From assembly GCF_042665595.1 (NCBI RefSeq), contig NZ_JBHTCT010000012.1, positions 62,001 to 126,000 on the forward strand: a stretch of 64,000 nucleotides of DNA, read 5' to 3'. The translations under genes and the position numbers were made by a program. How positions within the stretch are numbered: the first letter of the stretch is position 1; each line of letters opens with the position of its first letter. Under the pieces are notes generated by a model. That model saw only the letters and a program-made list of their open reading frames with translations. It was not told where the DNA came from and ran no database searches. This stretch comes from Bhargavaea changchunensis (GTDB taxonomy: Bacteria > Bacillota > Bacilli > Bacillales_A > Planococcaceae). Shown piece by piece: positions 46,535 through 55,325 of this stretch.

Positions 46535-47497
46535 TTGGAAGAAAACACGGTACAACTGCATGTGGAAGATCCAAATGAGGCGGTGATGCTGCTCGGCATC
46601 TCCGACCAGAACATGAAACTGATCGAGGAAGAACTCGGTGTGCGGGTGCTCACGCGAGGGGGCGTCATCGTGATTCAGGGTGATGAGGAGCCGCGTGGAA
46701 CCGCCCAGGAGCTCCTCAGCCAGCTGCTGCGGGTCATTCGCAAAGGGATCAACATTAACCTTCGTGATGTGTCGACCGCCCTGGAGATGGCCAAGAACGG
46801 CACGATCGAATACTTCGCAGAGCTATACGACGAAGAGATCGCAAGGAATGCCAAAGGCAAGGCCATCCGTGCAAAGACGATCGGGCAGCGGGAATATGTC
46901 CATGCCATCCGTGCCGAAGATATGGTGTTCGGAATCGGCCCGGCCGGTACCGGGAAAACTTATCTTGCGGTCGTCATGGCCGTGCAGGCATTGAAAAATG
47001 GACAGGTCAAGCGGATCATCCTGACCCGCCCGGCGGTGGAAGCAGGGGAAAACCTCGGCTTTCTGCCAGGTGACCTTAAAGAAAAGGTTGATCCGTATCT
47101 GAGGCCGCTGTATGACTCCCTCCATGATGTGCTCGGGCCGGAACAGACAGAGCGGCTGATCGAGCGGGGCACCATTGAAATCGCGCCGCTCGCCTATATG
47201 CGCGGACGGACGCTGGATGATGCTTTTGTCATTCTCGATGAGGCGCAGAACACGACAAAGGCACAGATGAAGATGTTCATGACACGGCTCGGTTTCGGTT
47301 CGAAGATGGTGATCACGGGTGACCAGACCCAGATCGACTTGCCCCGTGGGACGGAATCAGGATTGATAGTCGCCCAGCGGATCCTGAAAGAGGTCCAGGG
47401 GATCCGCTTCCTGCACTTCGAGCAGGCGGATGTCGTACGTCATCCGCTCGTAGCGCGGATCATCGAAGCATACGAAGCAAGCAGTCACCGGGAGTGA
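46535..47497 (+). CDS. phoH: PhoH-like ATPase
   Basis: A 320-residue P-loop ATPase of the PhoH/YbeZ family, often linked to RNA metabolism with YbeY. Walker A is GIGPAGTGKTYLAVVMAV (about residue 132), Walker B is AFVILDEAQNTTKAQMKMF, and the sensor region is KMVITGDQTQIDLPRGTESG. A KH-like N-terminus covers the first 80 residues. The TTG start at 46535 has AAGGAG nine bases upstream. phoH-pgpH-ybeY are adjacent here, as in B. subtilis. Confidence 0.93.
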   Translation: MEENTVQLHVEDPNEAVMLLGISDQNMKLIEEELGVRVLTRGGVIVIQGDEEPRGTAQELLSQLLRVIRKGININLRDVSTALEMAKNGTIEYFAELYDEEIARNAKGKAIRAKTIGQREYVHAIRAEDMVFGIGPAGTGKTYLAVVMAVQALKNGQVKRIILTRPAVEAGENLGFLPGDLKEKVDPYLRPLYDSLHDVLGPEQTERLIERGTIEIAPLAYMRGRTLDDAFVILDEAQNTTKAQMKMFMTRLGFGSKMVITGDQTQIDLPRGTESGLIVAQRILKEVQGIRFLHFEQADVVRHPLVARIIEAYEASSHRE

Positions 47498-47510
47498 CCG
47501 AAACGGTTCA

Positions 47511-47553
47511 CCGGCCGAGTACTCCTGCCTCAGCTGGAGTCCGGCCGGTTTTG
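47511..47553 (+). terminator. Terminator after phoH
   Basis: CCGGCCGAGTACTCC pairs with GGAGTCCGGCCGG, followed by TTTTG. Confidence 0.75.
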
Positions 47554-47628
47554 TCATCCTTCTGGCCGCGTGTCGGCCGTCATGGACGGGGATCGGGCGT
47601 ATCGGCCCGCCACTAGGGGGAAACTGTT

Positions 47629-49743
47629 ATGTTCAAGGGTTTGCAATCATTTGTTGAAAGGATTTCATTTTCTGTTTTCTCCATCGTGCTTCTTGTGCTT
47701 TCTGCCTTCCTTGCCTTTGGCATCATGCTCGGGAGCGTGAAAGACGAAACATATGATATCAGGATGTTCCACCTCGCCAACGAAACCATCCGTGCGACCA
47801 AGACGGTGGAAGACCCTATCAAGACAGAGCAGGAACGGCAGCGCGCAGCGGCCGAGGTCACCCCGGTCTATAATTATGACGAGGAAGCCTCACAAAACAG
47901 CGCGGCCGTTGTCCGCTCCGTCTTCGACTATGCCCTGGAAGCCAAAGCAGAAGCAGCCGAAGACGACGGGGAAGAACCACCTGACACCGCCTTGCAGATT
48001 TCGGACCTCCGAAAAAAACTGGAGGATCTCGAGGATTCGGGAGGCGGGTTCCGTCTTTCCGACGATCTGCTCGGGATGCTCGTCCGCGCCGCCAATGCAG
48101 AGCTTGAGAAAGCCCGTGACACCGTCAGTTCAATCGTGTCCGAAGTGATGGAAGAGCCGATACGGGACACGGGCCTTGCGGATGCAAGGAACAAAACGGA
48201 AGATCGGATCCGGAGCTCTGCCGTAGCACAGGGGCTCATGCCCGCAGCGGTTGAGATCGGCCGTTCCAGCATCTTCATGAACGAGAAAGTGGATGTGCAG
48301 CAGACGGAGGCAAGGATCGAACATGCAAGGGCCGAGGTTGAGCCGACCCGTATTCTCCAGGGGCAGGTCATCGTGCAGGAAGGACAGATCATAGACAGGG
48401 AAGTTCACCGGCAGCTTGAACTTGCAGGACTCCTGAACGAAAGTGCCTCGCTCCGGCCGGTATTGGCACTCGGACTGTTTACGCTGCTGATTTTCTGGTT
48501 CATCCACCGTCATTTCAGGCAGTTGGATCAGCCGGGATACGTGAAAAAGAAATGGCTCTCCATCACGCTGGTCGTATATTTCCTGACCATCCTTGCAATG
48601 AAGCTGCTTGCCGCAACGGAGATTGACTTCAATATGGCACTTATCTATGTCTACCCGACGGCGCTAGTACCGTTTCTCCTCCGGCTTCTGACGGACGGAA
48701 GGATGGCTATCCTCCTGACGGTGCTGACTGCCGCAACAGGCGGCCTCCTGCTTCAGGAAGGGTATTCTCCAGTCGCCAATATGGAGATCGTACTGTATGT
48801 CCTGTTCGGCGGATTTGCCGGCCATTACCTGATCCAGGGGGACGGCAGAAGATCGTCAATCCTTACGGCCAGTTTCGGCGTTGCTCTTGTAAATGCGCTT
48901 TTTATCACGTTTTACCTGCTTATGACCCAGTCGCACTTCGGCCTGCAGGAATGGTTGATCTTTATCATGGCCGCCGTCGGCTCAGGTCTGTTGTCCGGCG
49001 CCCTCACCATCGGGCTAATGCCGTTTTTTGAAACCGTGTTCGGCATCCTGTCCGACCTGAAGCTTGTAGAACTGTCCAACCCGAACCATCCCCTTCTGAG
49101 GAGGATCCTGACAGAGACGCCTGGTACATACCACCACAGTGTCATGGTCGCCAACCTGTCCGATGCGGCATGCGAGGCAATCGGCGCGAACGGGCTTCTT
49201 GCCCGGGTCGGAAGCTATTACCATGATATCGGGAAAACCCGGAGGCCGGCATTTTTCATCGAGAACCAGATGGCCGGCACGAATCCGCATGACTCGCTGC
49301 CGCCTGGTAAAAGCCGTGATATCATCATCGCCCACTCGACTGACGGAGCAGAAATGTTGAAAAAACACGGCATGCCGAAGGAACTGGTGGATATCGCCCG
49401 GCAGCATCACGGGACGACCCTGCTCAAATACTTTCTCGTGAAAGCGAGGGAGTCGGGGGAAGAAGTGGACGAAGAGGCATACCGTTATCCCGGGCCGAAA
49501 CCGCAGACCAAAGAGATAGCAGTCATTTCGATCGCCGACAGCTGCGAGGCGGCTGTGCGCTCGATGAAAGAGCCGACTCCGGAGAAAATCGAGGAACTGG
49601 TCCGTTCCATCATTAGGGATAAAATGAATGACGGACAATTTTCGGAATGCGACCTCAGCTTCAGGGAATTGAAAATAGTGGGGGAAGTGATCTGCACGAC
49701 GCTCAACGGAGTGTTCCATAATCGGATCGAGTATCCGAAGTGA
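47629..49743 (+). CDS. pgpH: 7TM-HD cyclic-di-AMP phosphodiesterase PgpH (YqfF)
   Basis: A 704-residue membrane receptor. An N-terminal helix (IVLLVLSAFLAFGIMLGSV, about residues 18-36) leads to an extracellular 7TMR-HDED domain (about 40-280), then a seven-helix membrane region (about 285-480), then a cytoplasmic HD domain. The HD residues are seen in GTYHHSVMVANLSDAACEA (about 502), YYHDIGKTRRPAFF (about 531) and IAHSTDGAEMLKKHGMP. It hydrolyses c-di-AMP in Listeria and B. subtilis. Full length, and it starts after a terminator, though I find no clear promoter in the 75-base gap. Confidence 0.93.
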   Translation: MFKGLQSFVERISFSVFSIVLLVLSAFLAFGIMLGSVKDETYDIRMFHLANETIRATKTVEDPIKTEQERQRAAAEVTPVYNYDEEASQNSAAVVRSVFDYALEAKAEAAEDDGEEPPDTALQISDLRKKLEDLEDSGGGFRLSDDLLGMLVRAANAELEKARDTVSSIVSEVMEEPIRDTGLADARNKTEDRIRSSAVAQGLMPAAVEIGRSSIFMNEKVDVQQTEARIEHARAEVEPTRILQGQVIVQEGQIIDREVHRQLELAGLLNESASLRPVLALGLFTLLIFWFIHRHFRQLDQPGYVKKKWLSITLVVYFLTILAMKLLAATEIDFNMALIYVYPTALVPFLLRLLTDGRMAILLTVLTAATGGLLLQEGYSPVANMEIVLYVLFGGFAGHYLIQGDGRRSSILTASFGVALVNALFITFYLLMTQSHFGLQEWLIFIMAAVGSGLLSGALTIGLMPFFETVFGILSDLKLVELSNPNHPLLRRILTETPGTYHHSVMVANLSDAACEAIGANGLLARVGSYYHDIGKTRRPAFFIENQMAGTNPHDSLPPGKSRDIIIAHSTDGAEMLKKHGMPKELVDIARQHHGTTLLKYFLVKARESGEEVDEEAYRYPGPKPQTKEIAVISIADSCEAAVRSMKEPTPEKIEELVRSIIRDKMNDGQFSECDLSFRELKIVGEVICTTLNGVFHNRIEYPK

Positions 49744-49761
49744 CCGACTGGAGGACATGCT

Positions 49762-50250
49762 ATGACACTTACTATCGATATGTTGGATGAAACCGGTACA
49801 GTTGGGGAAAAAGATCAGCAACTGGTCTTGCGCCTGCTTGAACATGCCGCAGAGATGGAGAAAGTCGGCGAGGCTGAGGTCTCAGTCACGTTCATGGACG
49901 ATGAATCCATCAGGACGATCAACAGGGATTACCGTGACAAGGACCGGGCGACCGATGTCATCTCATTCGCCCTTGAAGAGTCGGTCGAAGGGGAGATGGC
50001 CATAAACGGTCCGGAAGGCATGCCGCGGCTTCTCGGAGACATCCTTATCTCAACGGAGACGGCGGACCGTCAGGCCGGAGAATACGGGCATAGCCGGGAG
50101 CGGGAAATCGGCTTCCTGGCACTTCACGGTTTTCTCCATCTGCTTGGGTATGACCACATGAACGAAGAGGACGAACGCACGATGTTCGGCCGACAGGATG
50201 AAATCCTGGAGTCATTCGGTCTCGGACGTGACACGGATGGACGTCCGTAA
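49762..50250 (+). CDS. ybeY: Endoribonuclease YbeY
   Basis: A 162-residue zinc metallo-RNase for 16S rRNA 3' maturation and ribosome quality control. The metal motif is HGFLHLLGYDH (HxxxHxxxxxH, about residues 122-132), and the RDKDRATDVISFALEE segment is conserved. GGAGG-like bases precede the ATG, 18 bases after pgpH. Its last 14 bases overlap dgkA. Normal length. Confidence 0.96.
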   Translation: MTLTIDMLDETGTVGEKDQQLVLRLLEHAAEMEKVGEAEVSVTFMDDESIRTINRDYRDKDRATDVISFALEESVEGEMAINGPEGMPRLLGDILISTETADRQAGEYGHSREREIGFLALHGFLHLLGYDHMNEEDERTMFGRQDEILESFGLGRDTDGRP

Positions 50251-50602
50251 GCTTTTCCGGTCATTCCGTTATGCCTGGAGGGGAATCGTACATGCATTTG
50301 GGAGAGAGCAGAATTTCAGATTTCATGTCCTTGCCGCACTGATCGTGACCGCCGCAGGATGGGTGACCGGACTATCCACTTCGGAATGGCTGATTGTCAT
50401 CCTGCTGTTCGGCGGCGTCTTTGCCCTGGAACTGGTGAACACTGCCATTGAACGGGTCGTGGACCTGGTATCCCGCGAACATCATCCGCTTGCCGGACAG
50501 GCGAAGGATGTTGCCGCAGGCGCAGTCCTGGCCTTTGCCGTGGCAAGCGCCGTTATCGGATGCATCATCTTCATACCCAAATGGATGAATCTCTTATTTT
50601 AA
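50237..50602 (+). CDS. dgkA: Undecaprenol/diacylglycerol kinase DgkA
   Basis: A 121-residue integral membrane kinase with three hydrophobic helices (VLAALIVTAAGWVTGL, WLIVILLFGGVFALELVNTA, AVLAFAVASAVIGCIIFIP). The family signature ELVNTAIERVVDLVS and the DVAAGAVL segment are present. In B. subtilis this protein phosphorylates undecaprenol. The ATG at 50237 overlaps ybeY and gives the usual N-terminal amphipathic helix (KLFRSFRYAWRGIVHAF); a GTG at 50228 is also possible. Confidence 0.94.
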   Translation: MDVRKLFRSFRYAWRGIVHAFGREQNFRFHVLAALIVTAAGWVTGLSTSEWLIVILLFGGVFALELVNTAIERVVDLVSREHHPLAGQAKDVAAGAVLAFAVASAVIGCIIFIPKWMNLLF

Positions 50603-50615
50603 AGGTGGTTAATCA

Positions 50616-51020
50616 ATGGATAAAAAACAATTGATGGAGCGGGCCAGGACAGCCCGGGAACTCGCATACGTCCCGTACTCGAAATTTCAGGTCGGGGCCG
50701 CACTCCTTACCCGTGACGGGGAAGTTTTTGGCGGATGCAACATCGAGAATTCCGGTTACAGCATGACGAATTGTGCTGAGCGGACAGCTTTTTTCAAGGC
50801 CATATCTGAAGGCAGCCGCGACTTTGCGGCGCTTGCAGTTGTTGCCGATACTCCCGGCCCCGTATCCCCATGCGGGGCCTGCAGGCAGGTCATGGCGGAA
50901 TTCTGTGACGGTGACATGCCCGTGTACCTGACAAACCTCAAGGGAGACGTCCTGGAAACGACAGTCAGCGAACTCCTGCCGGGCGCTTTCAAGGCGGAGG
51001 ACATGGACCATGCTGAATAA
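50616..51020 (+). CDS. cdd: Cytidine deaminase
   Basis: A 134-residue homotetrameric-type cytidine deaminase that turns cytidine and deoxycytidine into uridine forms. The zinc-binding motifs are NCAERTAFFKA (Cys and catalytic Glu) and SPCGACRQVMAEF (two Cys), with VGAALLTRDGEVFGGCNIEN upstream. AAAGGTGG precedes the ATG. It overlaps era by 11 bases, as in B. subtilis. Confidence 0.97.
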   Translation: MDKKQLMERARTARELAYVPYSKFQVGAALLTRDGEVFGGCNIENSGYSMTNCAERTAFFKAISEGSRDFAALAVVADTPGPVSPCGACRQVMAEFCDGDMPVYLTNLKGDVLETTVSELLPGAFKAEDMDHAE

Positions 51021-51924
51021 CCGTGAAGGCTTCAAGTCAGGTTTCATCTCGATCATCGGGCGTCCGAATGTCGGTAAATCGACTTTCCTCAACCGGGTGG
51101 TCGGGCAGAAAATCGCGATCATGAGCGACAAGCCCCAGACCACACGAAACAAGGTACAGGGCGTTGTCACGACGGACGAAAGCCAGATGATCTTCATCGA
51201 TACTCCCGGCATCCACAAGCCGAAACACAAGCTCGGGGACTTTATGATGAAGGTGGCGAAGAACACGCTCAAGGAAGTGGACCTTGTTCTCTTTATGGCA
51301 AATGCCGATGAATCGCTCGGCAAGGGTGATGAATTCATCATGGAGATGCTCGGCGATAGCGGAACACCGGTCGTCCTTGTCCTGAACAAGATCGATCTGA
51401 TCCATCCCGACGAGCTGATCGGGGTCATCGAGTCGTATCGGAACCGGATGGAATTTGCAGAGATTGTCCCGATTTCCGCCCTGCAGGGAAATAATGTGGA
51501 TCGCCTGATGAACGTTATCAAAGATTATCTGCCGGAAGGTCCGCAGTATTATCCGGCCGACCAGGTAACGGACCACCCGGAGCGGTTCATCATTTCTGAG
51601 CTGATCCGTGAAAAAGTCCTCCACCTGACACGTGAGGAAATCCCGCATTCTGTCGCAGTTGTTATCGAACGGATCGCAAAGCGCGAAGATCAGGAAACCG
51701 TAGATGTCAGTGCGACGATCATCGTTGAGCGAGACTCACAGAAAGGGATCGTCATCGGCAAACGGGGGGCGCTGCTCAAGGAGGTCGGCACCCGTGCCCG
51801 CCAGGATATTGAGATGCTGCTCGGCAGCAAAGTGTATCTTGAGCTTTGGGTAAAGGTCCAAAAAGATTGGCGGAACCGGGCCAATCAGCTTAGAGAGTAC
51901 GGTTTCCGGGAAGATGAATACTGA
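51010..51924 (+). CDS. era: Ribosome-assembly GTPase Era
   Basis: A 304-residue GTPase that binds the 3' end of 16S rRNA. G1 is IGRPNVGKSTFLNRV, G3 is FIDTPGIHKPKHKLG and G4 is LVLNKIDLIHPDEL. The C-terminal KH domain includes GIVIGKRGALLKEVGTRAR. The ATG overlaps the cdd 3' end and GGAGG lies just upstream. Full length. Confidence 0.98.
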   Translation: MLNNREGFKSGFISIIGRPNVGKSTFLNRVVGQKIAIMSDKPQTTRNKVQGVVTTDESQMIFIDTPGIHKPKHKLGDFMMKVAKNTLKEVDLVLFMANADESLGKGDEFIMEMLGDSGTPVVLVLNKIDLIHPDELIGVIESYRNRMEFAEIVPISALQGNNVDRLMNVIKDYLPEGPQYYPADQVTDHPERFIISELIREKVLHLTREEIPHSVAVVIERIAKREDQETVDVSATIIVERDSQKGIVIGKRGALLKEVGTRARQDIEMLLGSKVYLELWVKVQKDWRNRANQLREYGFREDEY

Positions 51925-51928
51925 CAAG

Positions 51929-51953
51929 GCGCGGGCCGGGTGCCCGCGCTTTT
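51929..51953 (+). terminator. Terminator between era and recO
   Basis: GCGCGGGC, loop CGGGT, GCCCGCGC, followed by TTTT. Confidence 0.75.
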
Positions 51954-51981
51954 CTTCACATCCGGGGAGGGAGGGGAGCGA

Positions 51982-52815
51982 ATGCTGAACAAATGGGAAG
52001 GGATTGTCCTTCGCACCGGCCCATATGGCGAAACGAATAAAATAGTGACACTCCTGACCAGAGAGGCCGGCAAAGTGACTGCTATGGCAAGGGGGGCAAG
52101 AAAGCCGGCAAGCCGTCTTGCTGCCGTCACACAGCCGTTCACACACGGTATCTTCATGGTTTACAAAGGGAGGGGCATGGGAACGCTGCAGTCCGGGGAT
52201 CCGCTGGACCCGATGCGCCATCTTCATCAGGACATCACCGCAACGGCCTATGCAAGTTACATCGCCGAGCTGATGGACCGTCTGATCGAGGATAATCAGC
52301 CGTCCCCTGCCCAGTTTGAACTGCTCAGACAAGCGTTCCACGCCATCGATGAGGAGTACGATTCGGAAGCGATCACCCTGTTTGTAGAATGGAAAATGCT
52401 TCCTGTAGCCGGAATACATCCCGTCCTTCATCAGTGTGCAAGCTGCGGGGCGACAGAGGGGGAGTTCGCGTTTTCCTTCCAGGAAATCGGCTTCCTCTGC
52501 CACCGCTGTTTTCATGTCGATCCTTACCTGATCCGGCTGTCACCGGCACATCTCCGCCTGATCCGGACGTTTTACACGGTACCGATTGAGCAGGTCGGCA
52601 AGCTGACGCTGAAACCCGCGACAAAAAAGTTCATGCGGAAGATTATAAGAACCATCTATGATGAACAGGTGGGCCTCCGACTGAAATCAGCTTCCTTCCT
52701 TGATCAGCTTGACCGGATGCCGGCATTCGGGAGGGAAGACCGTAAACCGGCAGGAGACCGGGACGGACAGGGTGAAAATAGTTCAGAAGAGACTGCACCG
52801 GGCGAGGATGAATAA
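51982..52815 (+). CDS. recO: DNA repair protein RecO
   Basis: A 277-residue recombination mediator that helps load RecA on SSB-coated DNA. It has an N-terminal OB fold (GIVLRTGPYGETNKIVTLL, GKVTAMARGARKPAS) and a helical C-terminal part with a zinc site, HQCASCGA ... LCHRCF (two CxxC pairs around residues 151-176). The last ~25 residues (DRDGQGENSSEETAPGEDE) are an acidic tail longer than usual. The ATG at 51982 follows GGAGGGGAG. Confidence 0.95.
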   Translation: MLNKWEGIVLRTGPYGETNKIVTLLTREAGKVTAMARGARKPASRLAAVTQPFTHGIFMVYKGRGMGTLQSGDPLDPMRHLHQDITATAYASYIAELMDRLIEDNQPSPAQFELLRQAFHAIDEEYDSEAITLFVEWKMLPVAGIHPVLHQCASCGATEGEFAFSFQEIGFLCHRCFHVDPYLIRLSPAHLRLIRTFYTVPIEQVGKLTLKPATKKFMRKIIRTIYDEQVGLRLKSASFLDQLDRMPAFGREDRKPAGDRDGQGENSSEETAPGEDE

Positions 52816-52887
52816 CCTCGGTTTCCCGGGAAATTACCGGGCGGAAATACCGAGTCTATCACTTTACCGACTGTCCTCGCGCACGGA

Positions 52888-52919
52888 AAAGGCAGTCCGC
52901 AACTGCGGACTGCCTTTTT
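52888..52919. terminator. Bidirectional terminator between recO and glyS
   Basis: AAAGGCAGTCCGC, loop AACT, GCGGACTGCCTTT, with A's before and T's after. It serves the convergent recO and glyS genes. Confidence 0.9.
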
Positions 52920-52929
52920 CATATAACTA

Positions 52930-54309
52930 TCAGAATTCAAGGCGCTGTTCGATGAATGCACGGACTTCGCTGATCGGCATGCGTTCCTGCTCCATCGTGT
53001 CGCGATGGCGGACCGTGACTTGTCCGTCTTCCTTGGAATCGAAGTCGTAGGTGATGCAGAATGGTGTGCCGATTTCATCCTGGCGACGGTAGCGTTTCCC
53101 GATCGACTGGGATTCATCGTAATCCACCGGGAATGACTTGCGCAGTTCAGCCCAGACATCCTGTGCTTCATCCGAAAGTTTCTTGGAAAGCGGAAGGACA
53201 GCAGCCTTGAAAGGCGCGAGCGCCGGGTGGAAGCGGAGGACCGTGCGCCGGTCATCCTCGCCGATTTTCTCCTCTTCATATGCATCGCATATGAAAGCCA
53301 GCGTGACGCGGTCTGCGCCGAGGGAAGGCTCAATGCAGTAAGGGACGTACTTTTCTCCTGTTTCCGCATCCGTCATGGTGAAGTCTTCGCCGGAATGCTC
53401 CATGTGACGCTTCAGGTCAAAGTCGGTCCGGTCTGCGATGCCCCAAAGTTCGCCCCAGCCGAACGGGAATTTGTATTCGATGTCGACCGTTGCATTTGAG
53501 TAATGGGAAAGCTCTTCTTTATCGTGCTCCCGCAGGCGGACGTTTTCATCCGTCATGTTCAGCTGGTCAAGCCAGTTTTTGCAGAAATCGCGCCAGTATG
53601 CATACCACTCGAGGTCTTCACCCGGCTTGCAGAAGAATTCCAGCTCCATCTGTTCAAACTCGCGTGTACGGAAAGTGAAGTTGCCCGGCGTGATTTCGTT
53701 CCTGAAGCTCTTGCCGACCTGCGCGATTCCGAACGGCAACTTTTTGCGCATGGACCGCTGGACGTTTTTGAAGTTGACGAAGATACCCTGTGCCGTCTCG
53801 GGACGGAGGTAGATGTCGTTAGAGGAAGAATCCGTCACACCCTGGGAGGTCTTGAACATCAGGTTGAACTGGCGGATCTCCGTGAAGTCCTGAGCTCCAC
53901 AGTCCGGGCAGCTGATGTCATGCTCACGGATGAGCTCCTGCATTTTCTCAAACGGCATGCCGTCGACGACCAGTTCATTTCCTTCGGCCTCGAGTTTATT
54001 TTCAATCAGCTTATCCGCGCGGTGGCGGGCTTTACAGCTTTTGCAGTCGATCATCGGGTCGTTGAAGTTGCCGACATGGCCCGATGCCTGCCAGACCTTC
54101 GGATTCATGAGGATGGCGGCATCGAGGCCGACATTGTAAGGGGACTCCTGTACGAATTTCTTCCACCAGGCCTTTTTGATGTTGTTCTTCAGTTCCACTC
54201 CCAGCGGGCCGTAATCCCATGTGTTGGCAAGGCCGCCGTAGATGTCGGAGCCCGGGAAGACAAATCCACGGTGCTTGGCCAGATTGACGATCGTTTCCAT
54301 TGAAGTCAT
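52930..54309 (-). CDS. glyS: Glycyl-tRNA synthetase, single-chain type
   Basis: A 459-residue class II synthetase of the homodimeric, eukaryote/archaeal-like type, in place of the two-chain GlyQ-GlyS of B. subtilis. It begins MTSMETIVNLAKHRGFVFPG, with GSDIYGGLANTWDYGPLGVE, a zinc site (CKSC and CPDC), and class II motifs 2 and 3 (KSFRNEITPGNFTFRTREF, EPSLGADRVTLAFICDAYEE). The anticodon domain follows from about 360. AGGAGGA precedes the ATG. It is on the reverse strand and governed by a glycine T-box. Confidence 0.96.
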   Translation of the reverse strand: MTSMETIVNLAKHRGFVFPGSDIYGGLANTWDYGPLGVELKNNIKKAWWKKFVQESPYNVGLDAAILMNPKVWQASGHVGNFNDPMIDCKSCKARHRADKLIENKLEAEGNELVVDGMPFEKMQELIREHDISCPDCGAQDFTEIRQFNLMFKTSQGVTDSSSNDIYLRPETAQGIFVNFKNVQRSMRKKLPFGIAQVGKSFRNEITPGNFTFRTREFEQMELEFFCKPGEDLEWYAYWRDFCKNWLDQLNMTDENVRLREHDKEELSHYSNATVDIEYKFPFGWGELWGIADRTDFDLKRHMEHSGEDFTMTDAETGEKYVPYCIEPSLGADRVTLAFICDAYEEEKIGEDDRRTVLRFHPALAPFKAAVLPLSKKLSDEAQDVWAELRKSFPVDYDESQSIGKRYRRQDEIGTPFCITYDFDSKEDGQVTVRHRDTMEQERMPISEVRAFIEQRLEF

Positions 54310-54385
54310 GTCTGTTTCCTCCTCGTAATTTTCATACAGGCGATGTCCGGGACGTTGCCGGACCGGGTTGAATCAGCAACCCATA

Positions 54386-54587
54386 CAAAAAGCACCCGTC
54401 CCCGGACATTGCGTCCGGGGACGGGTGCCTGATGACCCGCGGTTCCACCCCGATTGGCCGGGTTTACCGGCCCTCTTTCAGAGAGTTCAGCTCAGGGGTG
54501 CCGCTTCATATCCATGCAGGCTTTCACCATCCCTGCTCGCTTTTGCCGGATACTACTTGATTGTCCCATCATCGCCGTATGAACTTT
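54386..54587 (-). promoter_or_regulatory. T-box riboswitch, glycine type, with terminator
   Basis: Read on the reverse strand. The T-box core GGGTGGAACCGCGG is at 54451-54438, followed by a terminator (GCACCCGTCCCCGGAC pairing with GTCCGGGGACGGGTGC, 54428-54392) and five T's (A-run 54387-54391). Stem I shows AAGTAGTA near the start and GCGGCACCC on the 3' side, in which GGC (54502-54500), followed by A, is the likely Gly specifier. Uncharged tRNA-Gly should turn on glyS. Confidence 0.93.
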
Positions 54588-54593
54588 GTCAAT

Positions 54594-54622
54594 ATTGTAG
54601 CATGGGATGAATCGTTTCGCAA
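54594..54622 (-). promoter_or_regulatory. SigA-type promoter of the glyS T-box
   Basis: On the reverse strand TTGCGA, a 17 bp spacer and TACAAT. The start would fall near 54587. Confidence 0.75.
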
Positions 54623-54645
54623 TCGGCGGGAGATTCGGATATAAT
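54617..54645 (+). promoter_or_regulatory. Candidate promoter of ccpN, sharing its -35 with glyS
   Basis: A perfect TATAAT is at 54640-54645. The hexamer 17 bp upstream is TCGCAA, weak as a -35, and is the exact complement of the glyS -35. Confidence 0.5.
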
Positions 54646-54685
54646 GAACTAGGCTATTACCCATCAAGTACAGGATGTGAGTCGT

Positions 54686-55315
54686 ATGGAACTCAATAAG
54701 CGTCAGGATGAGATCCTGGAGATCGTGAAGGCCGACGGGCCGATCACAGGCGAACAGATTGCCGAACGGCTCAGCCTGACCCGTGCCACGATCCGGCCCG
54801 ACCTTGCCATCCTGACAATGGCAGGCTTTCTCGACGCCCGTCCGCGAGTAGGCTACTTTTATTCGGGCAAGAAAAAGGATCAGCATCTGACAGAAAACAT
54901 GATGAACATGAAGGTGCGGGATTTTCAGTCGATTCCGGTTGTTGTCCAGGAATCGCTTTCCGTCTATGATGCGATCACGCAGATGTTCCTCGAAGACGTC
55001 GGAACGCTGATTGTCGTGGATGACCAGTCCAAGCTGACCGGCATCCTTTCAAGGAAGGATCTCCTCAGAACAGCAATCGGCAGCACCGACCTGGAGAAGA
55101 TCCCCGTGCATATGATCATGACGAGGATGCCGAACATCGCTTATTGCAGGAAAAACGAGGCGCTTGTCCATGTGGCCAAGGTGCTGATTGAACGGCAGAT
55201 TGATGCGCTGCCTGTTGTCGAAGAAACCGATAAAGGACTTTCAGTCATCGGCCGCATCACCAAGACAAACATCACCTCGGCGTTCCTGTCGCTGGCGGAA
55301 AATCACGATTTGTGA
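54686..55315 (+). CDS. ccpN: CcpN transcriptional repressor (HTH plus two CBS domains)
   Basis: A 209-residue repressor. The N-terminal winged helix (LNKRQDEILEIVKADGPITG, then LSLTRATIRPDLAILTMAG) is followed by a CBS pair (about 80-195: VVVQESLSVYDAITQMFLED, NEALVHVAKVLIERQIDALP). In B. subtilis CcpN represses gluconeogenic genes gapB and pckA under glycolytic conditions and senses ATP. The ATG at 54686 has AGGATGTGA six bases upstream; the GTG at 54677 lies in that site. It precedes ppsR, as yqzB precedes yqfL in B. subtilis. Confidence 0.92.
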   Translation: MELNKRQDEILEIVKADGPITGEQIAERLSLTRATIRPDLAILTMAGFLDARPRVGYFYSGKKKDQHLTENMMNMKVRDFQSIPVVVQESLSVYDAITQMFLEDVGTLIVVDDQSKLTGILSRKDLLRTAIGSTDLEKIPVHMIMTRMPNIAYCRKNEALVHVAKVLIERQIDALPVVEETDKGLSVIGRITKTNITSAFLSLAENHDL

Positions 55316-55325
55316 GAGGTGCCCA

